From Owenia fusiformis (Eukaryota; Annelida; Polychaeta; Sabellida; Oweniidae): a stretch of DNA of 64,000 bases. This document shows positions 9,945 through 21,085 of this stretch, piece after piece (within the stretch, counting starts at the first letter, position 1; each line of letters opens with the position of its first letter). The position numbers and the translations under genes were made by a program. The notes below the pieces were generated by a model, which saw only the letters and a list, made by a program, of their open reading frames with translations, was not told the origin of the DNA and searched no databases. The DNA is taken from contig CAIIXF020000006.1 in the NCBI GenBank assembly GCA_903813345.2, positions 33,267,524-33,331,523 on the forward strand. Reading direction: 5' to 3'.

Positions 9945-11948
9945 CATGCATTGAAATGCATTGAGATGAAGCTCCTAATTTCCCTTTCTTTGGGCTTGGA
10001 TGAAGTATAGCAAGATTTGGACCAGGTCCATGTATCAACACCAGAATGAAGTTAGCCTTGTCTTCCCTGTTCAGCTCTATGAAGGATTTTAATCCTTATT
10101 CAGATCTAATGTTGAGGTTAATGTCATTTTGAATCTTTTTTTGAATTTTCATAGAGGGTTCTATTGAATACTTCAATTTTAGACCTAGTATATGAAGTAT
10201 AATCAATGATTAGACCTGTCATTGGTTCAAATCTGCAGAAAAACTAGTCAGGATATATCATATATTAAACCTCCGAGCTATGAAACAGTAGTAGGTACCA
10301 ATAAACTCTAAGCCTGGAAATAATTAGGGTATTCTAATAGTGTACCTTAACCGTCTGTTTAGACCTTTATTTGTAATGATTTTCAATGATTAAGCCTCTT
10401 AGATGGTTTAAATAAACAGAGAGTCAGCTCGGAATATGTCATACATCAAACTAATCTATGAAATCATAGCTTGTTCATGTTGATTATTTTGGGCAATCTT
10501 GCATATTTTGCTTTAATATTTCAGAATTATTTACTTCATTTAATGTGGATTTTGTTGTGAACATTTAATGATAATCTGCTTATAAAGTAAAAAAAACTAC
10601 AGCATTTTACAACACATGCCCCATGTGGCCACCACTCCAGCCAACGAAGCTGTTGATGACTCTCCTACACATACCAACATGGATTGCAAGGCTTCTGATG
10701 AAGCTATCCACTTAAAATTGAAGAACTTCTGAGAAATTGTCTGACACTAGTTTCACTTCTCTAGATAGATTTTAGTCACGTCATGGACAATTGAACAACT
10801 TCCTTCGCCAGATTTGATTGTGCATTTAGAGGAGAAGTGGCCACATTGGACATATGTTGTAGAGTGCTGTAGTTTTTGACTCCACAGGCAGATTATCATG
10901 AAACTTTCACAACAAAATTCATATTGAATGAACTGAATAATTCTGAAGTTTTGAGGCAGAATATGCAGGATTGACAAAGTTAACTAACTTTTCTTCGGTC
11001 CTGTTTTTTGGACACCCTGTACCAGTAGAATGATACTAGGCTAATGGTATACTTGAATTTAATCGATTGCAGACCTATGATTTAAGAATGAATTTTCAAT
11101 GATAACACCTAAGATTGTTCACACCAGAAATCCAAGCCAGGATATATCATACATTATTTGTCTAAGCTAGAAAACTAATATTGGTACAAATATGTTCATA
11201 AATAAGAAATTATAGGGGTCTTCCAAGGGTATACCTATAACTTATCAATTTTAGACATCATATTTCACGAATTTTTAATATTTGAACATGCTAGAAAGCT
11301 TAAATCTTCCTAAAACTTAGCTAAAATAAGTTTTATATTTTATATTTATTCTAAAATGCCAAATATATGAACACAGAGGGATAAATGTTAAAGCAGTAGG
11401 GGTCAGTTATAGTCACACATAAAATCAGTCCCAGCTAAAATGTCATTTTTTCTTAAATTCACAAATTTTTTTCAAGGCAATTATCAAAGGAATTACTTTG
11501 ATTCTTGCAGGATTAGTAGACCAGGTATTAAGCCTTTTACATGGATTTTTTTAGCATCCATCATTGTCTAATAAAAAAGTTATGACACGAAAAGTAAAAA
11601 ATTTGCCTCCTGGGGTACATACTTTTTGCTTTTATTCAAATTTCTTAAGTGTAATCCGTATCATTCATACTTTAAATGTTTATTTTATACAATGTCCATG
11701 TATTTCACTTACAAAAACCATAAAATCAAAGTTATTTTAGGTTGACAAATTTTTTCCCCCTGATAGGGGTGAATTTTGGGGGTAGGGGGACTAACATGGT
11801 ATTTTAAGGGTTAAATAATCATATTTCAGCTTGCCAACATGGTTTTTTGGATTCAGCATTAAAAGTTACATAAGAAACACTTGTCAGAACACTTTTAACA
11901 CTAAACGCCTACCACATTTCCTCTAAATGAAAATGCACCTTGTCTAAT
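9945..11948 (-). repeat. Right inverted arm of the 5.2 kb element
   Basis: This is the reverse complement of the left arm, interrupted at about 10478-11019 by a mariner-type element. Matching blocks include the CCCCCTACCCCC region (left 6882, right 11778) and CTTCATAGAGCTGAAC-type words near 8460 and 10070. Confidence 0.65.
10478..11019. mobile_element. Mariner-type non-autonomous element nested in the right arm
   Basis: Outer inverted arms of about 180 bp (about 10495-10670 and 10850-11019) share ACAACA..ATG..CC.ATGTGGCCAC and CAGAATTATT. The right end reads GGACACCCTG followed by TA, the same terminus as the mariner-type element at 21086-22099. The flanking sequence continues the inverted arm (CATAGCTTGTTCATG before, TACCAGTAGAATG after), so it inserted after that arm existed. 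The left terminus has lost its outermost bases. Confidence 0.6.
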
Positions 11949-12164
11949 ATGTTAGTACTGGATAACAAAATGGTTATCAAATGGTACACCCATTTTATCA
12001 TCATACACAACCCACCCAAGAAGCATGCTCTATTAAGAAATTAAGCCAAATATTTAAGGACTGAGGGGACAATGCGTACCATCTAAATGACACAGGCTTG
12101 TTTTTCCCTTGCAAAATGTTATAATGCTTAGCCTATCAGATGATTTAGTTATTGCTTATTTTTA

Positions 12165-12925
12165 TCCCATCGAACGAAGTTCGGAGGGATATAGGGAACG
12201 CCTCCGTCCGTCCGTCCGTCTGTCCGTCCGTCCGTCCGTCCGGAAGATAACTCAAATACTAGTGGACGGATTTTCTTTATATTTAGTGGAAAGATGTATA
12301 TTGATGAATAGTTTTACGCAAAAAAAAATTTTTTTCAAGATGGCCGCCGCTTTAAAAATGACGGGACTTTTTCGCAAAAATCATAAATTTTTCATTCTAA
12401 ACCAAAGTAATTAATATTATTGTTTGAAATTTTGGTAGTATATTCGCAACATCTATCTATTTCACATATATTCCGTGTTTTTCACTTGACCCCCAGGGGC
12501 CATGTATGGGGGTCAGGAAAACAGAAATTTTCGCTAATTTTTAGATCTTTCTGAAGTATAGCTTTATTATACTCAAATGAAAGGCAATTAAGAGTAGATT
12601 GCAAATATTGTATCTTTTTCTGATTCGAGCCTCGTAAAATTGAAAATGGCCGTCTAATGTACGATTTCGCAATAATTTTTCGATCCCTTCAAAGTATGGC
12701 TATATTATACTCAAATTGAAGGAATTTTGGAGTAGATCACAATTATGGTATTATTTTTCAGATTTGTACCTCAGAAAATTCAAAATGGCTGCTTTGCAGG
12801 AATTCGCAATTCTAAAATCTAAATTTTTCAATTTTAACCAAAGTAATGAGTATAATTGATTGGAATTCGGTAATTGATATTTTGTTCGTTGGGATTTGCT
12901 ACTCTGCGGAGTTGCCATTATCTAG
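12165..12925 (+). mobile_element. Non-autonomous Helitron, copy 1
   Basis: The element begins A|TCCCATCGAACGAAG and ends CTAG|T. A 12-base hairpin (ACTC-TGCG-GAGT, 12901-12912) lies nine bases before the CTAG. A 5' TC, a 3' CTRR, a subterminal hairpin and insertion between A and T are the Helitron hallmarks. A GTCC microsatellite follows the 5' end. Two diverged tandem blocks of about 110 bases (TATTATACTCAAAT) lie in the body. There is no coding capacity for Rep/helicase. A second copy lies at 48094-49414. Confidence 0.75.
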
Positions 12926-15900
12926 TTATAATCGCTATTACCAGTGAAAATTCAAATTCACTAATGATGATTGATAATTTAGCTACAAGCCCCGCCATGA
13001 GTGTGTGAATTTTGGCTGAAATAGAGGGGGGTAGTCTGGAGGCAAGATTTTTTGATTGCATATACCGTACTTGTTTTCATTTTCCTTCTTTTCCTTCCCA
13101 TGCGAATTTCAAATACAATTTGCAAATGCATCCTAAAATCTGATTTCCCCTCCTCCAATGTGTTGCCTGTCTACTATTATTACAAATGCGCAAGGGAAAC
13201 AGTTTAAATGGAATGAAATGTATCTCAAATCAGTCTCAAATGCTATGGCCGATAGTCTCAAATGCTATGGCCGATATAATTATTTGGGTGACTCTGACCT
13301 AGACCGTGCTTTTGTGTATCAGTTGGAAGACTTTGGTTTGTCTCGTTTTCGTCGACTGGTGCCTAGATGCATTTGTAGACGCAACGCACATTCCAGGGCG
13401 CACATTTCAGTACTATGTCATTTATGAAAAAATTGAATTGAAAGGCATCACATGGAGTGGAGGGGGGGGAGTTATCATGATCAGAGTTGTGGCTAATACT
13501 TATTGTTAAGAATAAGATATGTCTGAAAACAAATATAATATATATTGTACCTGAATATGCTATACCTGTAATATCAAAGTAAATAGGATTATTTATATAC
13601 ATGTCGTCTAGTTCGGATGTTATTTTAACAAATACAGCAATCAGACGGCGTATTCGCAATGTAACTTATGATATCAGTTCTCACATTTTTAAAGCCATGG
13701 GAAAATGAAATCTGAAATAAAAATGCTTTTTCTAGCATCTTGACTCAGAGTAAATTATATTTTGAAAATGGTTTTGACTCATAATCTTTAAGTGTACATA
13801 CTTAATGGCGACAATGACAACGAGGATGGATGATGAACATGTACTTTACATCTGCACGTTGTCAATATCTATATCGGCGGTTGATGTCTCATGTTCCCAA
13901 AATAATTATAGTGATAATGTTCAAAAACAGAATATGATGTGTATTGTTGTCTTGCATCACTATAGGAGTAATAATTTGATTAGAAACCCGGAATTAGAAT
14001 AACTCTCCGAATTTGAATCATATATTTGAAATCGAAGAATACAATGCCCCGGGTACAATGCCCCGTGTATTCTCAATCCTGATTATCTATCAATGTCTCC
14101 AGTGAGTTTGCATCTGTGTGCCTCTCCAAGTAACAAATCTAAATGCATATTTTACACATATCACATTACACATACCAATGTGGGCCCGGGACTTGAAAAA
14201 CAGACGTAGACTTCGACAGTGCAAGTGGGAGGGGGACTATAATGTAGTAACTTTTGGTTTTGTCAAATAGCTGAAATAGTTTGTCACAAATTAGAGGCAG
14301 GTTTAAGAAATGAGACTAGAGGCAAAGAATAATTATATTCATAAAATCTAAAGTAATTCCTCGATGATCTCTTCTGTAATCAAGGTGGTACACTTCCGCA
14401 GTTATAAAAACAAAGACATAGACTAAGTAATCAATCTTTTGTTATCATTTAATATTAGTTACTTACAGCATTAATTTGTCTTGGATTTCCAAGGTATAAT
14501 GTTTTGATTGAAAATCAAACTGGGAAACGAGTATGCTCCTTACAGATGTGTATATCAAATCCTGTGAAGAGAATCAATTCAAACTCACCCCCCCCCCCCA
14601 CATCTAGTGTCTCTTAATTACAATTATTTCGCAAATGAAACAACCCAAAAATGTTGATATGTCAACATAATTTTGCAGAACTGAGCGAAACGAAAGGTGG
14701 AACAAATCAGATTAAATATTCTATTCTGGATAGCACAAAAGGCAACAGTTGAAGAACTAAACAAAACTATTCACGATCCTACAACAGATAGCCGTTTGAG
14801 AATTCTGCTTTATGGTCCGCTTCTATTGTGCCCCCATTGTCCCTGTTTGAGATACATGCTACACGGAAAGGAGACGCTACAGTAGAAGAATAGTAAATCC
14901 AAAATTGAGATCATATTTCATAGTCTTAACATTTAATACTTTCAAATATGTCAAATATTTAAACCCTGGGCATTTTAACATTTTGCATATTCGTCATCAA
15001 ATCTGATCATATACGTACCCCCCCCCCCCCCCATCTGCAATCATGATAGAAATCTGACTTCCGGTCTCAAAACTGAAAAATAAAATTATCGATACCCTAA
15101 CCAATTGACCAACCGACTGAACCACCCCCGGGGAACCACCTACCCATCGATCGACTAATCAAGCAAACTACAAAACATCCAAGCAACCAACTTTCAAAGG
15201 AAGCGACCAACTTTGCAATCACCAGTCAACAGAAGGCAAGAAACTGACCAAGCAAAAACAAAGCAAGCAACCAAGCAAGTGTGCAACCATATAAGCAACA
15301 AACAAAGCGAGGAACCAAGCAAGCAGCTAATTAAGTAACTATACATGGAAATACACGTAAGAAAGCATATGAACAACAAAAAAATCCAAGTTGAGGCTGA
15401 TATGGACATCAACTGCACACATTTGATTAATTTAATGCAACTTCCAAGTTCAAAATGAAGCACAAAGGTTGACATTTGAGAACATAACTGATACCAAAAG
15501 GACGCGTGAAGACAAAGCTACATTTTCTAATTCTAGATGCTCTTACTGGGTAATACAATTCAGGGTTACTTAAAGAGAGAATCAGATCTACCGAGCAAGC
15601 CAAAACGTTTCAATATGTCTGGCTTATATCACTCATTGCCATGTCTAAAAATCTCCAAAGTATCTTTATATGCAATACATAATATCCCCTACAACCAAGC
15701 TCCGCATTCTAGCACTCGGATACTTGGTTGATTGACAATATTGACTTACACGATATGTACATATATGTAATGGCTAAACTGAAGTGACGATCAACTCCCC
15801 TATCCCCGGGGCCCCTATCCCAGGTGCCCCAAATGTACTAGATCCATGGGCATTCGATAGATATTATTGAAAGTCCATGCTAGATCTTAAATACACATTT

Positions 15901-15989
15901 TTTGGTAAATTAGATCCACTTGCTTCCCACATCAGATTTCTATTAATCACTCATTTCTTGAAACGGTCCTATTTCAATTCTTTCCGGCC
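12926..15989. other. No recognised gene; simple repeats only
   Basis: Short open frames here lack supporting splice sites or motifs. Visible items are a 23-base duplication (CTCAAATGCTATGGCCGATA, about 13235 and 13258), oligo-C runs at about 14588 and 15019, and a CAAG/CAAC-rich degenerate microsatellite at about 15110-15340. Confidence 0.5.
15110..15340 (+). repeat. Degenerate CAAG/CAAC tetranucleotide repeat
   Basis: The tetramers CAAG, CAAC and GACC recur with changing phase, for example AAGCAAGCAACCAAGCAAG near 15262. It looks like an old decayed microsatellite. The 93-codon minus frame across it, rich in Cys and Leu, is a by-product of the repeat. Confidence 0.6.
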
Positions 15990-15994
15990 TAGGG

Positions 15995-16823
15995 TGTTAC
16001 GCGGTATATGGCATACATTCATGGTTGCGCGGTATTTGTGATACGGGTGAATATGCCATATTCACCTGCGGTATATGGCATATTCCGCAGGTGAGTATGC
16101 GATATTCCGCAGTGAAAATGCGATACATTGATTTCAGTGAATACCCGATACTCACCTGCGGAATATGCCATATACCGCAGGTGAATATGACATATACCGC
16201 AGGTGAAAACGTGATACAGAAAGACTTGGTTTGATTGGTTGTGAGAATCGACTCTAAATGTAAAACTACGCTGGATTACCAATATAGTTATTGCGTCGAG
16301 TGTTTCAATATATGCTAACACCCCTACTTTATATATTGAACTAATCCAATGTACTATATGCTATGTATCTTTACCTGTTTGAATCACTTATGACTTACTA
16401 CTTATTGCTCTTAAGTCCATCTTCTTAAGATGCTTGAATAAAGTTTACTCTATTAAACTTACTTACTATAGCGTTATGTATCAATTACCAGTCGACAACG
16501 AACAGTATTGAAACATCGAGTACTAATATATCAATCCTGGATTGATTGAGTAAGTTTATTACGCGAGATTGGTGACTGATACTTCTGCTAAGTTAATATA
16601 TTCGATACACAGTACTGTTGATTCAGTAATCATTATAATAATTTACAACGTTTTACTTATTCGTTCAATCGATGCAATTGACAATTGTGTACTTCCGTAT
16701 CACGTTATCATTGGTTAGTGTGTATGCCATATACCGCAGGTGAATCTGTCATACACCGCAAGTGAATATGCCATATTCGTTGCGGAATATGGCATATTTT
16801 TGTATCGTGTTTACCGCGTAACA
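15995..16823. mobile_element. Inverted-repeat DNA transposon with 5-bp target duplication
   Basis: Termini are TGTTACGCGGTA and TACCGCGTAACA (12-bp perfect inverted repeat), flanked on both sides by TAGGG (15990-15994, 16824-16828). Both subterminal regions are packed with copies of CACCTGCGGTATATGGCATA and its complement (about eight on the left, 16003-16210; about three on the right, 16722-16800). There is no transposase frame. The 5-bp duplication limits the candidate superfamilies, but I do not assign one. Confidence 0.75.
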
Positions 16824-16828
16824 TAGGG

Positions 16829-17834
16829 AAAACCTTTTAAGACGAATATATGTAACTGTTGATATTTTGCTCTTACACAACAATTTTAAATTCAAGGTAC
16901 AGAAAAACCAGTCGACGTTTTTTCGAAAAGGTAGAACTGTATATTACACGTCGCACGAAACTGGGGACAATTAGCGTAACATTATGGCGTCAAAAAACCA
17001 AAACAAAACAATGAGCAGTATAGGGCGCAAACATCCTTACAACGTCAAAAACGACAAGCGTCACATTTTTTTCAAGTTTACTCAACCTAAGAATAAAATA
17101 CTTTATCCTTATCTGATCATTACAAAATTCACAGGGTAGCAAGATCTCGAGGACAATATTTTTAAAATGTTTTTGAATTTTGAAAAACGGTCAAGAATCC
17201 AAAACCCGGATCTAAAACAATATCTTATTGTCATTAATTTATTGTCCAGTTCTACCTTTGATATTAATGCCAAATTCTGTTGTTTGTTAGCAACATGATG
17301 AGGATTGATTTCTATATGGCAGGTTACTTTGATTTTAAAGGCCTATGGTAATATTTTTACATCAAATTTTAGTTGTTTATCTGTGATATCTAAAATGAAG
17401 AATTAAAAATAGTACTTCATAAAACCTAATGCATAGACTGCAATCAAGGCCCGGAATCGAGGTCCCTTGAATATCATACCCGTGAAAAACCAAAAATGCA
17501 ATCAAACAAGTATATACTAGTATTGTGTGGTTAAGATCAATGATCAAGGAAACCCATTCGTGGGATTCATACTTATTGTTGATTTTTTTGTTTACAAGAA
17601 AAGGTTTCGTACGAGTTTTGATATTGTCCTTCGTAATAAAACCCATATTGAGTCCCTACCAGTAAATAACCACTATACTGTACGTACATTTGCAAAATAT
17701 GGCCGCCATAGAATATTTGGGAGTCTAGGCAAGATACATGTACCAATTGTCCCATCCTTTCATCATCAATCCCTTGATCGATTTATAATAGTGAGCTTAA
17801 ACCGGATTAAACCATCTCCCTCAAACTTATACAA
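16829..17834. other. No feature recognised
   Basis: AT-rich sequence. The frames of up to 104 codons on either strand overlap each other and show no motifs or splice context. Confidence 0.4.
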
Positions 17835-18009
17835 ATCCTGACTTAGAGTACGTAAAGGATTGGTACACTGTGTGCATATATTTGTATCCTGGCGTCAGGA
17901 TGCATACATGACTCGCGCACAGCGAGCCTATCCTGTGTGAATCTTGACTCAGGATACGTACAGGATTAGCACACTGTGCATATCCTGTATGAATCTAGGC
18001 ATCAGGATT

Positions 18010-18903
18010 TATAAAATAATATCTGAAAATAATAAACCGCCTGAATATTATTCTGAATATAAAAAAACATGTGTTAAAATTCATGGAAAAGAAAAAAAAT
18101 TGTAAAATAATTTACTGGGAACTAATTAAAAACCTTGATTACAACGACAACTATGTGCATAAATGGAACGGTGATTTAGATATTAATATTGAAGACCATG
18201 AATGGAAAAACATTAATAAAATTAATAAAATAAGTAACTATGAACCTGAATTAGCATCTTTCAACTATAAAGTAATCCACAGATTTCTACCGACAAATAA
18301 ATACTTAAAGGTGTGGTATTAAGGAATCTGATAAATGCTGTTTTTGCAGTAGACACATAGAGACCCTGGTGCACCTGTTTTAAACGTGTGAGGTTGTCGA
18401 AATGGTAATTCAAGATATTAAAAACTGGCTTCCTAAAAAACTTTCTGATTTATGTGACAAAAGTACAATCACTTTAGGACCAGTAATTATAAATAGTGAA
18501 ACAATATTGATAAATACAATTTTATCTATATACAGGAGATATATATACTTATGTAAATGTCTAAAGGTGCGTCCAACCTTTCTGGGACTGAAGAGAAACA
18601 TAGAAGAATATGTAAAAGTAGGAAGAGGAGATAAATGGAAGGATATTAAAAATATATTGTAATTACATGTACTACAAGTTTATACTGCTTCATATTTTCC
18701 ATGTTGTATAATTTTCATACTATTGTAAATGCTAAATGTTTTAGGGAAACGTGAAACACGTCTGTGTTAGGCAATGCTTGCCAATAGTTTCAATGTTACC
18801 CTCTCACCCATCGACACTATTGTAAAATGACTAAACCTAAATATGTATTGAATGTACTGCTTGAACTGAAATAAAAATCCATTAAAAAAAAAAAAAAAAA
18901 AAA
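18010..18903 (+). mobile_element. 5'-truncated L1/Tx1-like LINE with poly(A) tail
   Basis: The insert separates two parts of the satellite and ends in about 20 A residues. AGGATT at 18004-18009 is repeated at 18904-18909 and may be the target duplication, though the satellite itself contains this word. It encodes only the extreme C-terminal part of a LINE ORF2: a segment ending FNYKVIHRFLPTNKYLKVWY (18071-18319), then a Cys-containing segment (KCCFCSRHIETLVHLF, about 18330-18380), then a frame to 18661. At least one frameshift and a stop break it. Confidence 0.75.
18071..18661 (+). pseudogene. Broken C-terminus of a LINE ORF2 (zf-RVT type)
   Basis: Two open segments (18071-18319 and 18402-18661) are joined by an out-of-frame stretch coding for a CxxC...H motif. 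FNYKVIHRFLPTNK followed by CxxC and ETLVHLF is characteristic of the domain after the reverse transcriptase in L1/Tx1-like LINEs. The remainder is Lys/Ile-rich, in keeping with the AT bias. It cannot be expressed as one protein. Confidence 0.7.
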
Positions 18904-19455
18904 AGGATTCATACAGGATTGGCACACTGCAAGCGTATCCTGTATGAATCCAGGAGGCAGGATTCATACTGGATTCCTACACGCGCCAATCCTGTATAAA
19001 TCCTGATACAGGATATGTTCAGGATATGCACACAGTGTGTCAATCCTGTATGTATCCAGGTGTCAGGATTCATACAGGATTCGCTCACAGCGAGCATATC
19101 CTGTATGAATCTTGACTCAGGATACGTACAGGATTGGCACACTGTGTGCATATCCTGTATGAATCCAGGCGTCAGGATTCATACAGGATTGGCACACTGC
19201 GAGCGTTTCCTGTATGAATCTTGACTCAGGATACGTACAGGATTGGCACACCGTGTGCATATCTTGTATGAATCCAGGCGTCGGGATTTATACAGGTTTG
19301 GCACACTGCGAGCGTATCCTGTATAAATCTTGACTCAGGATACGTACAGGATTGGCACACCGTGTGCATATCTTGTATGAATCCAGGCGTCAGGATTTAT
19401 ACCGGTTTGGCACACTGCGTGCATATCCTGTATGAATCCTGATGTCAGGATTCAT

Positions 19456-19591
19456 TGTATTCATACGCATTTTTTGCTGTGGCAGCGCATTGGCATTTTA
19501 TCTTACATATTTTTACCGGTATTTCGGTAACAGTACGGTTATTAGCGTGACGGTTACCGGTACTGGTTTTCAGTACCGTTGCGACCTCTAG
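19456..19591 (-). mobile_element. Possible hAT transposon end
   Basis: Read on the minus strand from 19591, the sequence starts TAGAGGTCGCAACGGTAC and continues with several CGGTA/TACCG words, resembling the termini of some animal hAT elements. Only one end is seen. It marks where the neighbouring LINE loses similarity to its family, so it may have replaced the LINE's 3' part. Confidence 0.35.
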
Positions 19592-19592
19592 T

Positions 19593-21085
19593 TCCCATGT
19601 GCATGGTTTTACATTTGGAGGAGTTGAATGGTAGTTGCCACTTCTGGGACCATTGATCTAAGGCATCAATATCTCTTTGCATTTGGTTTCTTTGCTCAGA
19701 TGTTCCGACTTTCCCCACAAGTTTTGTGTCGTCAGCATACATAAATATTTTATTTACAGTCTCTTTTGGCATGTCGTTAATAAATATGGCGAATAGGGAT
19801 GGCCCAAGGCAGGTCCCTTGAGGTATACCAGACTTTACAGGTGTCCATGGTGATGTATCATTGTTTACTGTTACCCTTTGGAGCCTTCCTGTTAGGAACG
19901 AAGTTATCCATCTGTGGACATTTCCCTGTATGCCATATGCCTCCAGTTTGTGTAGTAACCTTGCGTGGGGCACGGAATCAAACGCTTTACTAAAATCTGT
20001 GTAAATGCTATCTACCGGTTCCTCTTCGTCTAGTATTCCTCCTGTGATTGTTTCCAAGTAGGATAAAAGTTGCAACACGGTGGATCTGCCAGGGACAAAT
20101 CCGAACTGGTCTTCAGTGAGTAAATCGTTATCTTGGAGGTGCTTAACCACAGCGTCACGAACGATCCTTTCTATAATCTTGACCACAATTGATGTTTAGC
20201 TTACTGGTCTATAATTAGCTGGAATCTTCATTGCTTCCGATTTTCGAAGTCCATTTTTGGCACTGTTGGTTTTGAAGATTGGAGTTATGTTGGCATTTTT
20301 CCAGCCTTGTGGAATCTCCCCAGTTTGGAGTGATATCTTATATAGTAGTGTAAGTGGGGTTGCTATGATTTTAGCTGTCTCTTTTAGTGGGCGGGGATGG
20401 AAGCCATCAGGTCCCGGTGACTTATTGACATTTAAATTCAACAGTTTATCGGTTACTAATTCTTGATTAATTTCAACATCCTGTAGGGCTGATGTATAAT
20501 TTTGTTTTTCAAGTTTGGGAATGTCATTTAATAGTTCATCAGTAAATACACTTGCGAATTGTTGGTTGAGAGCTGTTGCTTTCTCCTTGTCAGTTGAGGC
20601 TAATCTGTTGTCACTGGTTATCAATTCGCTGATATCTTCTTTATTTTGCCTTTTGGACTGAGTGTATTGCCAAAATTTCTTATTGTTTTTCTTCACATTC
20701 TTGGCAATGTCTTTCTCATATTCATAGCTCAAATTTCGGGTGTATTCACGTAGGTCGTTTCTACAGTCATTTTATTTCTTAAGATTCATCTGGGTTTTTG
20801 TTTCCTTATATCTTTTCCAGTACTTATATTTCTTTTTGCTAGTTTTAATCACTGTTTTATTGATCCATTTCTCCTTCCTTTTATCCTTCCTTCTTTTAGT
20901 TGACTTAGGCACACATTCCTTCAAGATGCTGTTATATTTCTCAGAGAAGTATGTCCATGCTTCTTCTACAGTTTTGTTTACAAATTGTGCTTCCCAGTCT
21001 ACTTTTCCAAGCTCAGCATTCATTTTCTCGTAATTCCTCTTGTTGTATATAAATTTTGGTTTGTAGTGTTGTTGTTTAATATGTA
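19593..21085 (-). pseudogene. Reverse transcriptase of a CR1/L2-like LINE (two stops, truncated)
   Basis: Landmarks in order on the minus strand: a Lys-rich linker; KKFWQYTQSKR; SPGPDGFHPRPLK (RT block 1/2) ; GWKNANITPIFK; ANYRPVS; QFGFVPGRST; YTDFSKAFDSVPH (first catalytic Asp, block 3/A); SGIPQGTCLGPSLFAIFIND; the catalytic MYADDTKLVG box near 19735; then QKWQLPFNSSKCKTMHMG, where similarity ends. The motif set is typical of CR1/L2/Jockey-type non-LTR retrotransposons. Stops at about 20773 and 20197 lie in an otherwise continuous frame. Confidence 0.88.

Larger units (their letters stand above)
6714..11948. mobile_element. 5.2 kb element with about 1.9 kb terminal inverted repeats
   Basis: The left arm (about 6714-8615) reappears in reverse complement at about 9945-11948. 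Both ends start TATTAGAC and continue through AAATGTGGTAGGCG and a CCCCCTACCCCCAAAATTC block. Arm pairing is continuous apart from an insertion of about 540 bases in the right arm. The 1.3 kb centre holds only short frames, including a 66-codon minus frame at 8793-8993. The architecture is that of a long-inverted-repeat (foldback) DNA transposon, now non-autonomous. No confident target duplication was found and the superfamily is unknown. Confidence 0.7.
17835..19455. repeat. Satellite of about 109-bp dimers, interrupted by a LINE tail
   Basis: The array occupies 17835-18009 and 18904-19455. The dimer of two roughly 54-bp halves alternates a TTGACTCAGGATACGTAC half with a CCAGGCGTCAGGATTCATAC half. 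Each half is itself a hairpin: GGATTCATACAGGAT, a spacer of about 17 bases (TTGGCACACTGCGAGCGT type), then ATCCTGTATGAATCC. Short open frames on both strands within the array are repeat artefacts. Confidence 0.85.

Noticed and set aside
12109-12414. 101-codon frame containing RPSVRLSVRPSVR
   Set aside because: The Arg-Pro-Ser-Val repeat is the translated GTCC microsatellite of the Helitron.
15194-15475. 93-codon minus frame that looks membrane-like (Leu/Cys/Phe)
   Set aside because: It is the complement of the CAAG/CAAC repeat; the apparent hydrophobicity comes from CTTG/GTTG codons.
18909-19224. Cys/Ser/Met-rich frames on both strands
   Set aside because: They are read from the 54/109-bp satellite and repeat with its period.
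20740-21033. 97-codon plus-strand frame with many Phe and Leu
   Set aside because: It is the antisense shadow of the Lys-rich linker of the LINE.
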